From the NCBI GenBank assembly GCA_032207245.1, contig CM063505.1, forward strand, positions 180,214,958-180,278,957: DNA of 64,000 nt, written 5' to 3'. The DNA comes from Pardosa pseudoannulata (lineage: Eukaryota > Arthropoda > Arachnida > Araneae > Lycosidae). The notes below the pieces were generated by a model. That model had not been told where the DNA came from. It searched no databases and saw only the letters and a program-made list of their open reading frames with translations. Numbering within the stretch: position 1 is the first letter of the stretch; each line of letters opens with the position of its first letter. A program made the position numbers and the translations under genes. This document shows, piece after piece, positions 50,240-62,692 of the stretch.

Positions 50240-50720
50240 AACCTCTCCTATTCCTTTAAAGAGTTCTTTCGAACGTATCATTTCAGAAATAAAAGGGTAG
50301 ATTAATTTATGTAAGAAGAATGGAGATATCGCTACGAATCCTTCGAAGGAAAGAAAAGTCCTTCCATATTTTTAATGCATAATTGAAAGAGAAGCATTTA
50401 TTAAAAAATGAAGGGTAGCCATACGAGATTGTGATCGGTCGATAATGGCTCCTGCGCGAGACAATGAATCCAGAATCAAAATTTAAATGAAATCTTAATA
50501 AATACCGATTGTATTGTTAGGAGGAGAGAAGTGAAAAAAAGAGATGAAAGTGGATTGTGCGAGAGTTGCAAAATCAATTTCTGAATAACGTATTCAGAAA
50601 ATAAATGTTTAACTCGATAAGTCATGAATAATTAAAAAAGTCTGAGCAAATAAGAATTCCTTGGAAAAGTCACTCATCGTTTTCATAACAAATATTTGAA
50701 TTGTTTTTATGCAAAAGAAT
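50240..50720 (+). repeat. Dispersed repeat R3, copy 3
   Basis: Collinear with copies 1 and 2; begins near TTCTTTCGAACGTATCATTT and ends AATATTTGAATTGTTTTTAT. Confidence 0.75.
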
Positions 50721-50858
50721 TTCATAATGGAATACCCGTGGAAGTATTGGAGAACCGTATGCGTGTAGGTCGAAAATACTACAATGATAGAGGATTAAGA
50801 GGAAAACCTATTTTGCAGTTGCCTGCAATTTGACGTCGTACATGTTTATATGTATGTA

Positions 50859-51088
<230 letters not shown>

Positions 51089-51573
51089 CAAAAAAAAAGA
51101 GAATTCACATTAGAATGGGTACAGTCTTAATTAAAAGCGTTGCCGAATGAGAAAATAAAAAATTTTGGAAGCGAGAAATGGAGTGTATTGTAACATCCCT
51201 TCTCGAATGTTTCTGGGGATGAATAACTCGTACTTCAGAATTTATAGGTGTGTAAGCCAGACATTAGAGGTAAAATGGTGAATCATGTGTTGACGCTTAA
51301 TGAAGTGGGGAAGTGAAATATCAGAGGCTATTATGAAGAGTGTAAGAGAAGAATTTAAGAAGAATATAAGGATATAACAAGAATATAATTAGCTATGTAT
51401 ATAAGATAAGTAGGTCAGCAGAATCATTTTTTTTGTGTTCTAAATAGCCAAATTGATAGAAAAAACTAAAACCAGTGCCGAATCTTGCGAGAAAAAGATA
51501 GGAAAAGATAGCCCGAAAATTATTTTAAGATAGACTTAATTACATTGATTTTTAAAGTAAAATATTTACCTAT

Positions 51574-51678
<105 letters not shown>

Positions 51679-52279
51679 CTAAATACTCTATATAGGGTAT
51701 ATTTCGTAATATAACTGACTTTTTGATATGGAAATGAATTATGTAGTAATTCATTGACATTTTCCAAAAAGGATATAAATATATGGTAATAAAGAACTGA
51801 AATGATACAATTATTTTTAGCTTCTGTTTATTAATATCTTATTTAAAATACTGAATAGTGGATAATATATTATGCAATCATTTAAATGTAGGATAAACAT
51901 TCAGTAATTAAGATAATTTTATTAATAATAAATTTGTAAACATATTTTTAATAACCTTACTGAAAAATTAATATGTAATCATAAAATAAAATACATACAT
52001 AAAGAGGAAATTTGACTTCTACATTTTAAATATTTTATTTCTTACATTTCCTTTAAAATTATATTTGTAATAAGATTAATTATTAATTTATCTAAAATTA
52101 TTTGTGGCAAAGAAACTCGTTCGATGTTGTGAACAAGTGAGTGTTGATGTTTTTCAACTACTAGAAGTCACCGTTAATGCAATTAAATTTCCCTCTGCTA
52201 ATCCGATTATATTTTTGCAAATTTTTAATACAAATATCTAGTTCAATTTTTGTTACAAGGTAGTGTAACATTTTGCATT

Positions 52280-54480
52280 ATGGATTTGAGGGTGAGTGTC
52301 AATTTTTACTAAATATAACAAAGAATCAAGGAGCGTATAAAAATTTAGATTTTGTAATTTCTGCGAAATGGAAATTTTAAATTCAAAAGTACTATTATAT
52401 ATTGCTCATATTTCTTGGACATTTTTTGAAAAGTAAAATATATGCATATGACCAACGTCTGTGGGGATGAAAGTTAATCGAGGACATCACTAAACACCCT
52501 CTATATGAACTAAATATAACTTCTTATACGAAATTTAATGTATTATGTCATTTAATTACTATGTATAATGATAAAAAACGGGAGACGAATAAAATCTTAG
52601 ATTTTTTAAAATTTTTACAAAATTGAATTTTTTAAAGTGAAAAATGTAGTAAAAATTTGTTTAGGAGCTATTGATATACCGAAAGAAATGTGTCAGATTA
52701 GAATTTGATTATGCACCCTTTATATGAATTAAGTATAACTGCTTTTATAAAATTTAGTAAAAAAGTAAATATAATTATAAGAAATGGGGAACAGTATAAA
52801 TATTAAATATTTTCAAAAAATATTTTATTATTTAAAAATACCATGACTACACTTTGCCCATTTGGACAACTTTTGTAATTGGTTTGGTTTGGTTTGATTT
52901 GGAGAGCTACAGTCTACTTTTTGCAACACGAGGGCTAATGAGACCGGGACCTACAGCTTAAAGCCGATTTCGAACTGCTACGAACATCCATGCCACTGTG
53001 GGATTTGAACCTACGAACTCTGGTATCGAAAGCCAGCACCCTAACCAGTCGGCCATCGTTCGGACTTTCGTTATTGGAAATATATGGTCAAGGAGAAATG
53101 GCTCTAGGAATAAATGGTTAAGGAGAAAAAGTCTGTTCGAACTGTTTACTATGCTTCCTTTATATAAACTAAGTATAACTTCCTATTTTAAGTTTAATAA
53201 ATACTATAATTATACTTTGCTCATTTCTACAACTTTTGTAATTGGAAATATATGGTTAAGGAGAAATGGCTCTAGGAATAAATGGTTAAGGACAAAAAGT
53301 CTGTTCAAACTGTTTACTATCCTTCCTTTATATAAACTAAGTATAACTTCCTATATTAAGTTTAATAAATACTATATATAATTATAAAGAAAGAGGGAAT
53401 GTATAGAAATTTATAATTTGTAGGCTTCATAATTTTTCATGTTTAGTTTTTCTGATTAAAAATGTGAACTTTAAAATTGAAAATTTTTGTGTTACAGTTT
53501 TTAGGACGAGATCCAATTTTTACTAAATGTAATAACGGAGAGGGAAAAATATTAAAATTTACATTTCATAATTTTAGCAAAATTTAACTTTTAAATTTAA
53601 ATATATTCTTATATTAGTTGGACTATTTTTGTAGCTGAAAGTATATTGTTATTCTCAACGGTTGAGGAGAAAAAAGGTCGATCGAGGACTTAACTATACG
53701 CCCTTTATAAGAACTAATTGTAACCTATATAAAATTTCATAAATACTATATATTAATAAAAATAAAGGGTCGTATAAAAATAAATTTTGTAATTTTTACA
53801 AAATTGAGCTTTTAAATTTAAAAATAATTTAAAAAGATTTCTCATCTTATTTCGAACATTTTTGTAAAATGTATACCCTCCCTCAAGTATTTATTTCCAT
53901 TAGAAGTACATACTTGTACCAAGGGTTGCTGAAAAAATTGCCAGACTAGGATTTTTGTACGCGCCCTTTATAAGAACTAAGTATAACTTTGTATGCCAAA
54001 TTTTACAAATACTATATTTAATTATAAAAAAAGGCAACACGTGTAAAATATCTTAATTTTGTAATTTTCGCAAAATTGAAGTATTTAATTTTAAAAATAC
54101 TGTAAAAATTACTTTTCATCCTCGGACCACTTTTTCTAAAGGGGATTTGTATGTCAAAGGTTGTGTAGAAAATGGACGTTAAATGAATTTACTACGTAGA
54201 TTTTAGAAGCACTAAGCATAGCTTCCTGTATCAAATTATTAAATACTAAATATAAGGAAAAAAAATGAGGGAACGTATAAAAATTAGAATTTTTAATTTT
54301 TGCAGAATTAAAAATACTATAAAAATAATTCGTATATTGGTGGAACTTATTTTGTAATTTGAAATATGTCTACGACCAGGGGTTGCGGAGTTAGAGACCA
54401 GTAGAGTATTTTATCATGCGCCCTTGATAAAAAACTAAGTATAACATTTCTTTCCATATTGAATAAATACCTTTGGGGAA
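52280..54480. repeat. Decayed satellite array, units ~220-260 bp
   Basis: At least seven diverged head-to-tail units. Each carries GAACTAAGTATAACTTCCTA, ATAAATACTATATATAATTA, a GGGAACGTATAAAAATTTAG-like block, TTTTGTAATTTTTGCAAAAT and ACGACCAAGGGTTGCGGAGA-like sequence ending GCGCCCTTTATAAG. One unit is split by a SINE. A recent 167-bp step (53080-53240 against 53247-53407) is nearly identical between neighbours. No coding sense. Confidence 0.85.
52883..53063 (-). mobile_element. tRNA-derived SINE inside the satellite, with target duplication
   Basis: A minus-strand full-length copy: GATGGCCGACTGGTTAGGG, GGTTCAAATCCCACAG, GCTTTAAGCTGTAGGTCCC, and CCAAACCAAACCAAA at the end. Flanking repeats ACTTTTGTAATTGG (52869-52882) and ACTTTCGTTATTGG (53064-53077) match 12 of 14. 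The adjacent satellite unit at about 53230 shows the empty site ACTTTTGTAATTGGAAATAT. Confidence 0.92.
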
Positions 54481-54641
54481 TATACAAATGTGTAATGTTG
54501 ATCTAAACGTCTAGCAATAAACTTTAGATTTTACTCTATAGTGAACGTAAAATTTCAATGTCCTGGAAATCAAGATAAGGAAGTCAAAGATATCTATCTA
54601 CCCGAGATATAATAATCCAAGTTATGATCAATTGAGATAAA

Positions 54642-54732
54642 GAAACATCTTGTATTCTTAAAGATTAGGAAGTAGACATGGTTAAAGGAAGTCAGAATAG
54701 CTGGAAAGAGAGTCAGTTTGGAAAGATTTGGG
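54642..54732 (+). repeat. 91-bp direct repeat A, left copy
   Basis: About 97% identical to 55159-55250: two substitutions and one extra T. It ends three bases before the BEL/Pao LTR start. Confidence 0.92.
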
Positions 54733-54735
54733 CTC

Positions 54736-54899
54736 TGTTGCGGCGAATGAAAAATGTGCTAGTAATAAATAACTAGCATTTCACTTTTTTATAGTGGCAT
54801 CACTTGGTTGTTCTATTCATGTTTTTTTAATTGTTCTTTACTTTGATTGTAAGTTGATTGAAATAAATACTTGTGTTGAAATTACTATCTACTAATATC
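54736..54899 (+). mobile_element. BEL/Pao 5' LTR
   Basis: Starts TGTTGCGGCGAATG, contains AATAAAT near the 3' end, and is followed directly by TGGTGCCGAAAACCTGGGA, a primer-binding-site-like sequence of BEL/Pao elements. About 164 bp, short for an LTR. The end is not a clean CA, so the exact border is uncertain. Confidence 0.65.
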
Positions 54900-54901
54900 T
54901 G

Positions 54902-55186
54902 GTGCCGAAAACCTGGGAAATGGCTCCAACCGGCAAAGCTGATAGAATGACTCAACTACTTAGACAACGACAAACCGTACGAAGCAATATTTCTCGCTTT
55001 TCAACAGAAATGAATACTTTGAAAGATGATTTTTCAGTTGAGGACGTGGAATATATATGTACTCTCTTAACAACTGCTTTAGGTGATATGAAACTCATAG
55101 ATAACGAAATTCATAATTTTCTTTCTGACGAAGAATTTGAAAAGGATAATAAGGAGTGTGAAACATCTTGTATTCTTAGAGATTAG
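54902..55186 (+). pseudogene. BEL/Pao gag N-terminal fragment
   Basis: Following the LTR and primer site, the frame encodes MAPTGKADRMTQLLRQRQT, then RSNISRFSTEMNTLKDDF, then LTTALGDMKLIDNEIHNFL. This is the charged helical N-terminus typical of BEL/Pao gag. It runs about 83 codons past the internal ATG (54920) and then crosses into the 91-bp repeat at 55159, where the last residues before the stop at 55186 are not gag. Everything downstream of gag's first segment is missing. The frame is intact, suggesting a fairly recent fragment. Confidence 0.75.
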
Positions 55187-55250
55187 GAAGTAGACATGGT
55201 TAAAGGAAGTCAGAATAGCTGGAAAGAGAGTTAGTTTGGAAAGATTTGGG
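55159..55250 (+). repeat. 91-bp direct repeat A, right copy
   Basis: Begins GAAACATCTTGTATTCTTAG and ends GAAAGATTTGGG. It is followed by ATCAATTGA, the same string that stands just before the left copy (GATCAATTGA at 54627-54636). Confidence 0.92.
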
Positions 55251-55844
55251 ATCAATTGACGGGAATTAGCATACGGAATGATTTCTCCTATTTACAAAAA
55301 CGATTCCAAAAGTGTCTCATGACACTTAGAGAGTTGTGTCACAATGGTAAATTAAAAATCAAAAGAATCTTAAGTAAAGTCAAAATTAATTCCCACTAAT
55401 ATCACTAGAATATTTTAGAATTATTTTTTGAAGAAGAAATCTCAAGTTTTAATGGAAAAGACATTGGTAAAATTGAGCACACATGGACAAAGCCTCTAGT
55501 CAACTGTAACTTATTTAACAAAGAAAGACTCAAACGGAAATGAAGTGTATCTCCTTAAAGAAAATACCTGTAAAATCACCTGTCGCACTTTTGCGATTTC
55601 GGTTTATTAAAATGGGTCTTGGGAAAACGGAATCAAAGAACACTGTACGAACTATGGAAAAAGGTCCAACAGGAATGGGATAAAACATACCAGCCAGTAG
55701 TAAGATGAAAAATTAGATTTAGAGCTTTCATCAAGAACTATGCCTATCAGAAAGAAAGCGGCATTTAAACATAAAAACTAACTATTAAAATCATTTAGAC
55801 GTAGTGTGAACGACTTTTTGAACCTTATATAAACACGGTCTCAC

Positions 55845-56016
55845 CATAGAAGTCGACTGGTTCGTAGTAGACCTGCACTAGCTGTATCTCGCCGTTGGAG
55901 AGAAGCTCCAGGGCTGTGATTAGGGCATCCTTTGTGTCTTCGTTCACCGTCGGCCATGAATACCCCACGTACTTGTATTTCCTACAGTACGTAGGCTTCT
56001 GGCCGCGGATTTCCAC
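55845..56016 (-). CDS. ENPP-like: ENPP-type phosphodiesterase, internal exon b
   Basis: Acceptor CTATTACAG, then 172 bp encoding VEIRGQKPTYCRKYKYVGYS, then WPTVNEDTKDALITALELLS and NGEIQLVQVYYEPVDFY plus one base, then donor GTGAGA. In ENPP catalytic domains this covers the strand after the 'WPGC' turn, the helix over a variable loop, and the strand 'F..LY.EEPD..GH'. Here EPVDFYG places an Asp three residues before the Gly-His completed by the next exon, the expected zinc ligand, with one residue (Val) added between Pro and Asp compared with the common EPD form. The Cys in PTYC probably pairs with the Cys at the end of the previous exon. Confidence 0.88.
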
Positions 56017-59000
56017 CTGTAATAGAGAAAATAATTAGAAAGAAATTCCGTTTAATAGTACTTTTATGAAACGGACATTTTTTGCCATAATAGGATTCAT
56101 TTTCCTTTCACCGGTGCAAATCTCGCCAACCAAAGTTATTTGGAGACAATCATCATTATTATCGTATGTCACCAATACAGTTATTCTGTATTAAGGAAAA
56201 GACGTGAATGAAAAGAAGTAACTGTTGTTCGTTTTGTGTAAATGTAGCCGTAAAAGATTTGTAGTGGAAGTGTCCCGTTTGGCGTCTATTGTGCCATTTT
56301 CACCAATTTGTTCTCTTGCGCAGGTGAAATAGAAAAGTTTTTCAATTATTCATTTTCTGGCGCAAATCTTGCTCAGCAGGCTTAATTGACTACAAATAAT
56401 TATCCTGATTTGTGTTTTTAGCGAATACTGTTATTTCATATTAGGAAAAAGATGTAACTAATATTAAATGGTCGCGAAAATACCGCAATAAAATTTAAAA
56501 GTAGAGTTACTTAGTTTGGAGCTGGATTTCTCATTTTTGATGATTTTATCATCTGTGCCTGTGACAAAAAGCACCATCTCTGTGAAAACACCCTCTCTAT
56601 ATCCTTTTTACTTGTGCATTGTTGAGCTTAAAACACGATGCTCTTTACGCATGTGTTAATGAAAATGGTTAACTTTATAAAAGGGAGAGCAAAAATTCTC
56701 TAACTAGCAGTTTTTGAGTGTAAGTAATATTTATCTTGTAAATTTTTTTTTCATTTAATGAATCTAGATTAGGGATAAAAAATTGAAATCTTTTTTCAAG
56801 CGTTTCCATCTATTCTATGACGAAATATTTGCTTCGTTACTCACACATATATATGCTTGCGTCTATAAATATTCGCGTTATTCTGTGGAGAGGCAAAGTC
56901 ATTTGTCCCACTAAGAGGCATTCATATTCATCGCGTGATAGATGCACACACCTCTACACACCATTATGGACTCGAGATTTATTGGGCAGAAAACCCGAGA
57001 ATAAATTTACAGCCTCTTTTCCTATTTAGAGGCGGGTAATGGGATAGAACAATAGAACAACTACCCTGTTTCATCTCAAAATCCTACTAAATTGTTTAAA
57101 AATTTAATAAAAAGCCTCGTTTAACACTTTTGTAAACAATTTATTTCTGTTTTGATTACTTTTCCGTTTTTTTGTCTGTTTTATTGTCAACTAAACAGTA
57201 GCTTTTTAGGAAATATATATTATTTTGCAAATTTTATATTTAAACTATACCGGCGGCAAGTGTAATTCTCGAGGAGCCATTTACGGTTTCAGAAAAAACT
57301 TCAATTTAACCCTTCAAAACACAAATATTTTTTTTAACTGGTAAAAAGTAGAGTTTTTTGACAGCAGATTAATATACAGGTATAGTGCAAGTTATTTTTT
57401 TCAATGTCATTTGTACAGGGGGTTTTTAGAGAGTGGGTGTGGGGTAAAATTTATAAAAAAAAATATTATACAAAGAAAATGTAAACGATTCGGTTGCATG
57501 TTTATTTTGAATTTCAAAATATTAAAATCGAGTTAAATCAAAATGTCATATTTAAATAAGAATGACTATAAATTCACTTTGATATGATATACCATGAAGT
57601 GTGTTATAGCACAAAGTCCAAAATTACAGTTCCTACAATAGTATATTGTTCCTTACCGTATGTTTTTACTCCTCTCACCTTCTTTGCTACAAACGTTAGT
57701 TAGCTGTTTACTTTTATGATATTTAATGTAATAAAAATGGATATATTACATTTTCCACAGAAAACAATTGCTTTATAACAAATAATTCCTAACAAACTTA
57801 CAGTTAATCAGCAAAATGCAACACAATCAAAATGTTGCATATTCGTACCATCAATAGGGTATAAGTTTAATTACAATCTAGCCTATCTGTCTTTACTACA
57901 ATTGATCTCAGCTGTTATCGGGCGTGAGCAAATTTACCGGTAACTTTCGCCCGTCGGACATCGGCAAGGGCGTTAATTCTTTAAAACCCAAACCATTAGA
58001 ATGTCAATTGTCCTCAGGTTTTCTGCCCAATAGCCCAAATTTTGCATATTTTCCATCCCCAAGCTTTTTTCACCAGTCAATCTATATAAACATTATCAAA
58101 CCGAATAGAATAGCAATGAAATGCTTCACGTAGCACCAAGTAGTGTAGTTCAACATGTTGTACAAACCTCTGGAAAAACACCTAACATCGGATGTTTATA
58201 ATGAATCCCCTTCTCCGCTATCAGCATTACATGTGACTGTTAGTAGTCACACCTCTACAGGTAAAGGAAATTTTGTCAGATGGTTTCGGTTATTCTGGGA
58301 CCCAGATGTCTCAGATACCGTAGGCTCTTGTGGGAACGAAAAGGCTAAGAGGATAATTGTGATTATGTGATTAGGAAATGTGAAAAGCATGTAACACTGT
58401 ACAGGGGTACACCACATTATATACACATGTAGCAATGTAGCGGTTCCGCTTTTCTTGGGTCTTAGTGTTACATTTCTTCCATCGTCTAGGGTTAAATAAA
58501 AACTATGACATATGATTTCCCACACTAAAAACATATTTGAAACATTACGATTATTTGCTAGGAAGCTATAAGGATTGCTTCTCCTATTTTTTGATGAATA
58601 TTCAAATATTTTTGGTGTCTTTTGTAAGATAGTAAAGGTGGAAAGTAATCTTCATAAAGCACACTAAAGGAATAATTAGCGTGTATATTCAAAATATAGC
58701 GTACGCCTGTGTTCCGAATTTGTGCTGCGCAGTGATAAAAACACAATTTACAAATTACAATGTTGATAAAAAAAATTTACAAAAGTATATTAGTTTGACC
58801 TTCATTTCTTTATTTATTACTTTATTTATCACTTCTTTATTTATAACTTGATAATAAATAAAAGGACAATTTTTTACCACTGTCTTAAATGGCATGAATA
58901 AATAATGAAAAGATATATATTATTTTAGAATATTCCACTAATTTTCACCCAAAATAATATTAAGATCTACCCCACGCATTTCATGTTCTTTCTTAAGACT

Positions 59001-59114
59001 TAATAAATTTACAGTCTCTTCAAGGCATAATGGCTCCTATTTAATTACTGCCATTTTTCATTGCTTTTTTGAATAGTTCGCTATTACTTTGACTGGTTTG
59101 AGAGGTTTTTCAAA

Positions 59115-59118
<4 letters not shown>

Positions 59119-59193
<75 letters not shown>

Positions 59194-59206
59194 GAGAGAA
59201 AGAGAG
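59119..59206. repeat. (TA)n(GA)n microsatellite
   Basis: About 70 bases of TA followed by imperfect GA. Confidence 0.96.
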
Positions 59207-59663
59207 ATAATTAGAGTTTATGCATGTAAAAACGATTGCGCTTTAAGGATACATTGCAGATGTATAATATTCGAAATATGTACTCTCCATGACACAGTAT
59301 AAAACTTTAGAAAGCCTTCTACCCAAATAATTTTTAAATTATTTAATATATTTATTGCTAAATTGATTAGAAATTATTGTTTCTGTCATTAGTTAGTCTT
59401 ATCCAATCAACAGAGTTCTTCTATTTTTTGACGAATGAAAGGTGCTGATAAATTCGTTATTGTAATTACCACTTTATATAAAATTTTATTAGATAAATTG
59501 TCAATTATTTCCTATTTTTAATTTTTTTTCTTGCAGATCTTTATTTTTTTGTATCTTACACCCTTGAGGGAAATTAAAAGACTATGAAAGACGCGAAATC
59601 ACAACTTTTACCTGCCTGTAGAATGCAATTCAATGACCCCTTGCAAAAATTCCTTTCTCTACC

Positions 59664-59725
59664 GTGGCCTATTAGCTCGAATGGTAAGCGCCATAAGGAA
59701 GATCTTGCGTTCGGTCTCCCTATAG
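59664..59725 (+). other. Degenerate tRNA-like sequence
   Basis: TTAGCTCGAATGGTAAGCGC resembles a D arm/A box, and GCGTTCGGTCTCC about 35 bases later resembles a B box. Anticodon and T stems do not pair, so it is not a working tRNA. Either a tRNA fossil or a SINE head. Confidence 0.35.
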
Positions 59726-59878
59726 ACAATGCTAATTTTCGTTATTCTTTTTGAATATTGCAACATTAAATATCATGGTAACTAAGATTCATTTTAATAT
59801 CTGAAAAATTAGCAAGCTCTGCCTCTTTTAGTTTGATTTACTATTTTTGAACTACTCACCTTAATATTTTACCATTAC

Positions 59879-59891
59879 ACACACACACACA

Positions 59892-59956
<65 letters not shown>
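59879..59956. repeat. (AC)n(TA)n microsatellite
   Basis: Short AC run, then about 60 bases of TA, then TACATACA variants. Confidence 0.95.
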
Positions 59957-59959
<3 letters not shown>

Positions 59960-60530
59960 CATAAATACATACATACACACGTGTGTGTACAAATATCTAA
60001 TTAAATAGTATGAATTATGGAATTTTAAACTTAATTCCTATACCTTAATGCGCGTTTAATCTTCCGAAGCCCATATTACCTCAGAAAGATGTATCTTCAA
60101 GTGATTTCATTTCTTCGAGAAAAAAATCTGTGGCTAGCAATATTTATGTGAACTAATTAAAATGTATCATCGGATCTTAAATTCATAATATGTGGGGGGA
60201 TGCTACTTAGCATACTCTTAAAAATGTTTTAGCCGGAAGTGATCGATATTCACTCGCTTCCTAGTGGCCTAATTAAAAGCCCCTTACTGCTTCGTTCATC
60301 AAATTCCCTTGGACCTTTCTAAGATTGAATAAATTGGATTTACTACAGCACTTTGACCTGAAACTGTATATATTTCAATTATGGTTTACTCTGATGTCTT
60401 TTTAGAAAGTAATCATTACCAAGACTTGGCCCCTCAAAAATAAATAAGGCCTCTATTGTAACACAAATGTGTTCTCCAACTGTGTATTAGAGAATGTATT
60501 GCGAACTATCAGGATTAGGCATGATTGTAC

Positions 60531-60718
60531 CTGACATCCGTCCCACCAGTAGAGAGCGCTCTTGCGTCCGTTCTTTTCTGCTGTGACCCAAAGAGGTTCG
60601 GCGTGCTCCCACCAGTGTTGAACTGAGGCGGTGTCGTTGGGGGCCATCAGGAACATGTCGCCGTACTCGGAGTCGTACATCATGTTCTGCACGAACCCAT
60701 GACTCTCCGCGTACAAAC
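60531..60718 (-). CDS. ENPP-like: ENPP-type phosphodiesterase, internal exon a
   Basis: Acceptor TTTTTTTGTTGCAG, then 188 bp: two bases completing a Gly codon, then LYAESHGFVQNMMYDSEYGD, MFLMAPNDTASVQHWWEHAE, PLWVTAEKNGRKSALYWWDG and CQ, then donor GTACAA. This is the hallmark ENPP stretch 'VTGLYPESHGI..N.MYD' ... 'W.GEPIWVTAE..G..S...FWPG'. These enzymes are secreted or type II membrane-anchored phosphodiesterases that cleave nucleotide or phospholipid phosphodiesters using two zinc ions. The catalytic Thr sits upstream in the preceding, unseen exon. Exons a, b and c join in phases 1, 0, 1 without a break for 156 codons. Confidence 0.93.
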
Positions 60719-61496
60719 CTGCAACAAAAAAATAAAGAACACATTATTGTCTTCAATTTATATATTTATATACATATATATGTAATGCGGAGAAATAATT
60801 CCACCGATTTAGAGAGAAATTTCACCCCTATTATTTTTAGTTGCCCGGGCTTGTGAACAATCAGAAGATTTAAGTAGTTTTCAATTGTGCCATTGAAACA
60901 AATACATTGGTTTGAAGCTATAGCCTTGTTTTGGACTGTTAAAAGACATCTTTCTCCAAGAAAAGCAGGAGAATTTTACATCATTGAATTATACTTTAAA
61001 TAATATATTTCGCGGTTAATAAAATACATATGAAAGATTGAGAAGGGGGAATCAATAAAATTATTTATTTATGAGTTATTTTAAATTTAATAATAATAAT
61101 AATATATATATATATATATATAATATATATGTAATATTAAAATCCCTTATTTACGTATTTTAATATTAATTTAATAACTTCTGTTCATAAAGTAAATTCG
61201 GGGTTTGCGCGATAATTCTGACTTTTCCCTTCAGACACGCTAAAGACTTAATTCAGTCTCTGTCTGTACTACTTTAGCCAATAGTTCTCTTTAAACATAA
61301 GTATTTTTTATCACGTGATCAATTGTGCTTAGGGATTATTCGTAGTCATTTTACCTGAGGAATTCCTACTTGAAAACCGTATGTGCGGGATCACATTGTC
61401 TATGTGCACGAGGTTGTAAAAGTGTCTGCCTGTTGTATGTATTTCATGTTTCTTATCAGAAATAAACTGTGCTCTGGTTTTGAATGAGTATCGCCC

Positions 61497-61502
<6 letters not shown>

Positions 61503-61590
<88 letters not shown>

Positions 61591-61613
61591 TATAGATATA
61601 TATATATATATAT

Positions 61614-61655
<42 letters not shown>
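61503..61655. repeat. (AC)n(TA)n(GATA)n compound microsatellite
   Basis: About 34 bases of AC, then TA with GAGAGATATAGATA and TAGATA interruptions, then GTGTGTATGTGTG. Confidence 0.95.
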
Positions 61656-61661
<6 letters not shown>

Positions 61662-62034
61662 GTGTGTATGTGTGAGAGTGAGCGAGAGGAAAAAGAGTGA
61701 CTAACCAGCCGACCGAGAGCGTGCGAAATTATTCCTCGCCAATTACACAATTTAGCCTCTATTATATTGAATTGCTATTATGTGTGATTTGTAGGAGTAG
61801 TTCCATTAGAAAAATTGAGATATCCAATGTTGTAGAACTTACCGAGGTGTTGACGAGGAAAATGAACGTCTTTATATAACGAGAGCTTTGCATCGTATGA
61901 TCTCGAATGCACACTATTATCAATTTCGAACAGAACAGCGAGTGATTAATTGAATATTTTTTCCGAGAAAACAAGAGAATATTAGCGTTATTGACAGCCA
62001 GAAATAAACATTTTATTATTTAAGTCAGCTGGAA

Positions 62035-62190
62035 AATGTTGCCAGTGTGCAGAAACAATATTTATGCTAGCATTAGTTTTGATAGAAGGGTAAAAATATA
62101 TTAAATTGTCTAACACTCCTTTAATCATTAATTATGAAATTTTATGGCTAGGATATTAGATATAAAGAATGAGCAGGGTTAAAGGATAAT
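62035..62190 (+). repeat. Single diverged relative of the 114-bp repeat
   Basis: Shares in order CCAGTGTGCAGAAA, ATTTATGCTAGCA, AGGGTAAAAATAT, CTAACACTCCTTTAAT, TGGCTAGGATATTAG and AAAGAATGAGCA with the array at 47405-47760. Confidence 0.65.
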
Positions 62191-62542
62191 TTCAGACAGA
62201 TATTTTATCTGTAATAATTTTGATACATACATACGTATACATATAATTTCATACAGTTACCAACTGTGTACACATATCATTGCTGTTCGGTGAAATTTTA
62301 ACTACTAATTATCTCTAAAAGTCCAAAACCTCTATTAACTTTTAGATAACTTTTTGTATTTAAAATTTATTACTTATTATTAGAGTAGATCCGGGAAATA
62401 AAGAATTGGCAGATATTATGAAATATTAAAGTTATTTTAATGTTTGGTGCCGTTATTTAACGGTATCTACTAGATCTGCAACGGTATCTGCAAGCAGTTC
62501 GTCTGCTTTGTAGCACATGGCATAAGTCTGGTTCATTATCGA

Positions 62543-62692
62543 TCACTATGGTCTACATTTTTGCAATACGAGAGCTAATGCGACCGGGACTCACTCCCAA
62601 TGACTAAGAACATCCATGCAAAAGTGGGATTCGAACCCACGAATTCTGGTGACGTAGATCAGCGCCCTAACCATTTGCACGTATTTAGGCTA
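62543..62692 (-). mobile_element. tRNA-derived SINE, minus strand
   Basis: B box GGGTTCGAATCCCAC on the minus strand, A-box region AAATGGTTAGGGC, and a body with GAGTCCCGGTCGCATTAGCT and TGCAAAAATGTAGACCATAG. Part of the core (GGCTTTAAGCAG) is deleted. Confidence 0.8.

Larger units (their letters stand above)
56020..60525 (-). other. 4.5-kb ENPP intron
   Basis: Between exons a and b, donor CAG|GTACAA and acceptor CTATTACAG. Mostly unique AT-rich sequence. A CpG-containing patch with the palindrome TTACCGGTAA lies near 57940, and plus/minus open frames of 69-95 codons at 57924-58534 have no recognised motif. Microsatellites lie at 59119 and 59894. Confidence 0.7.

Noticed and set aside
52998..53381. 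127-codon ORF containing an internal repeated segment
   Set aside because: It runs from an antisense SINE into duplicated satellite units; the repeat in the protein mirrors the DNA tandem copy.
55600..55740. Tc1-like C-terminal segment (ELWKKVQQEWDKTYQ)
   Set aside because: A short suggestive frame only; no adjoining catalytic motif or terminal repeat supports it.
57924..58534. Open frames on both strands in a less AT-rich patch
   Set aside because: No recognised motif, no splice signals that make sense, and equally open on both strands.
59664..59725. Possible functional tRNA gene
   Set aside because: A- and B-box-like strings exist, but the anticodon and T stems do not pair and no acceptor stem closes.
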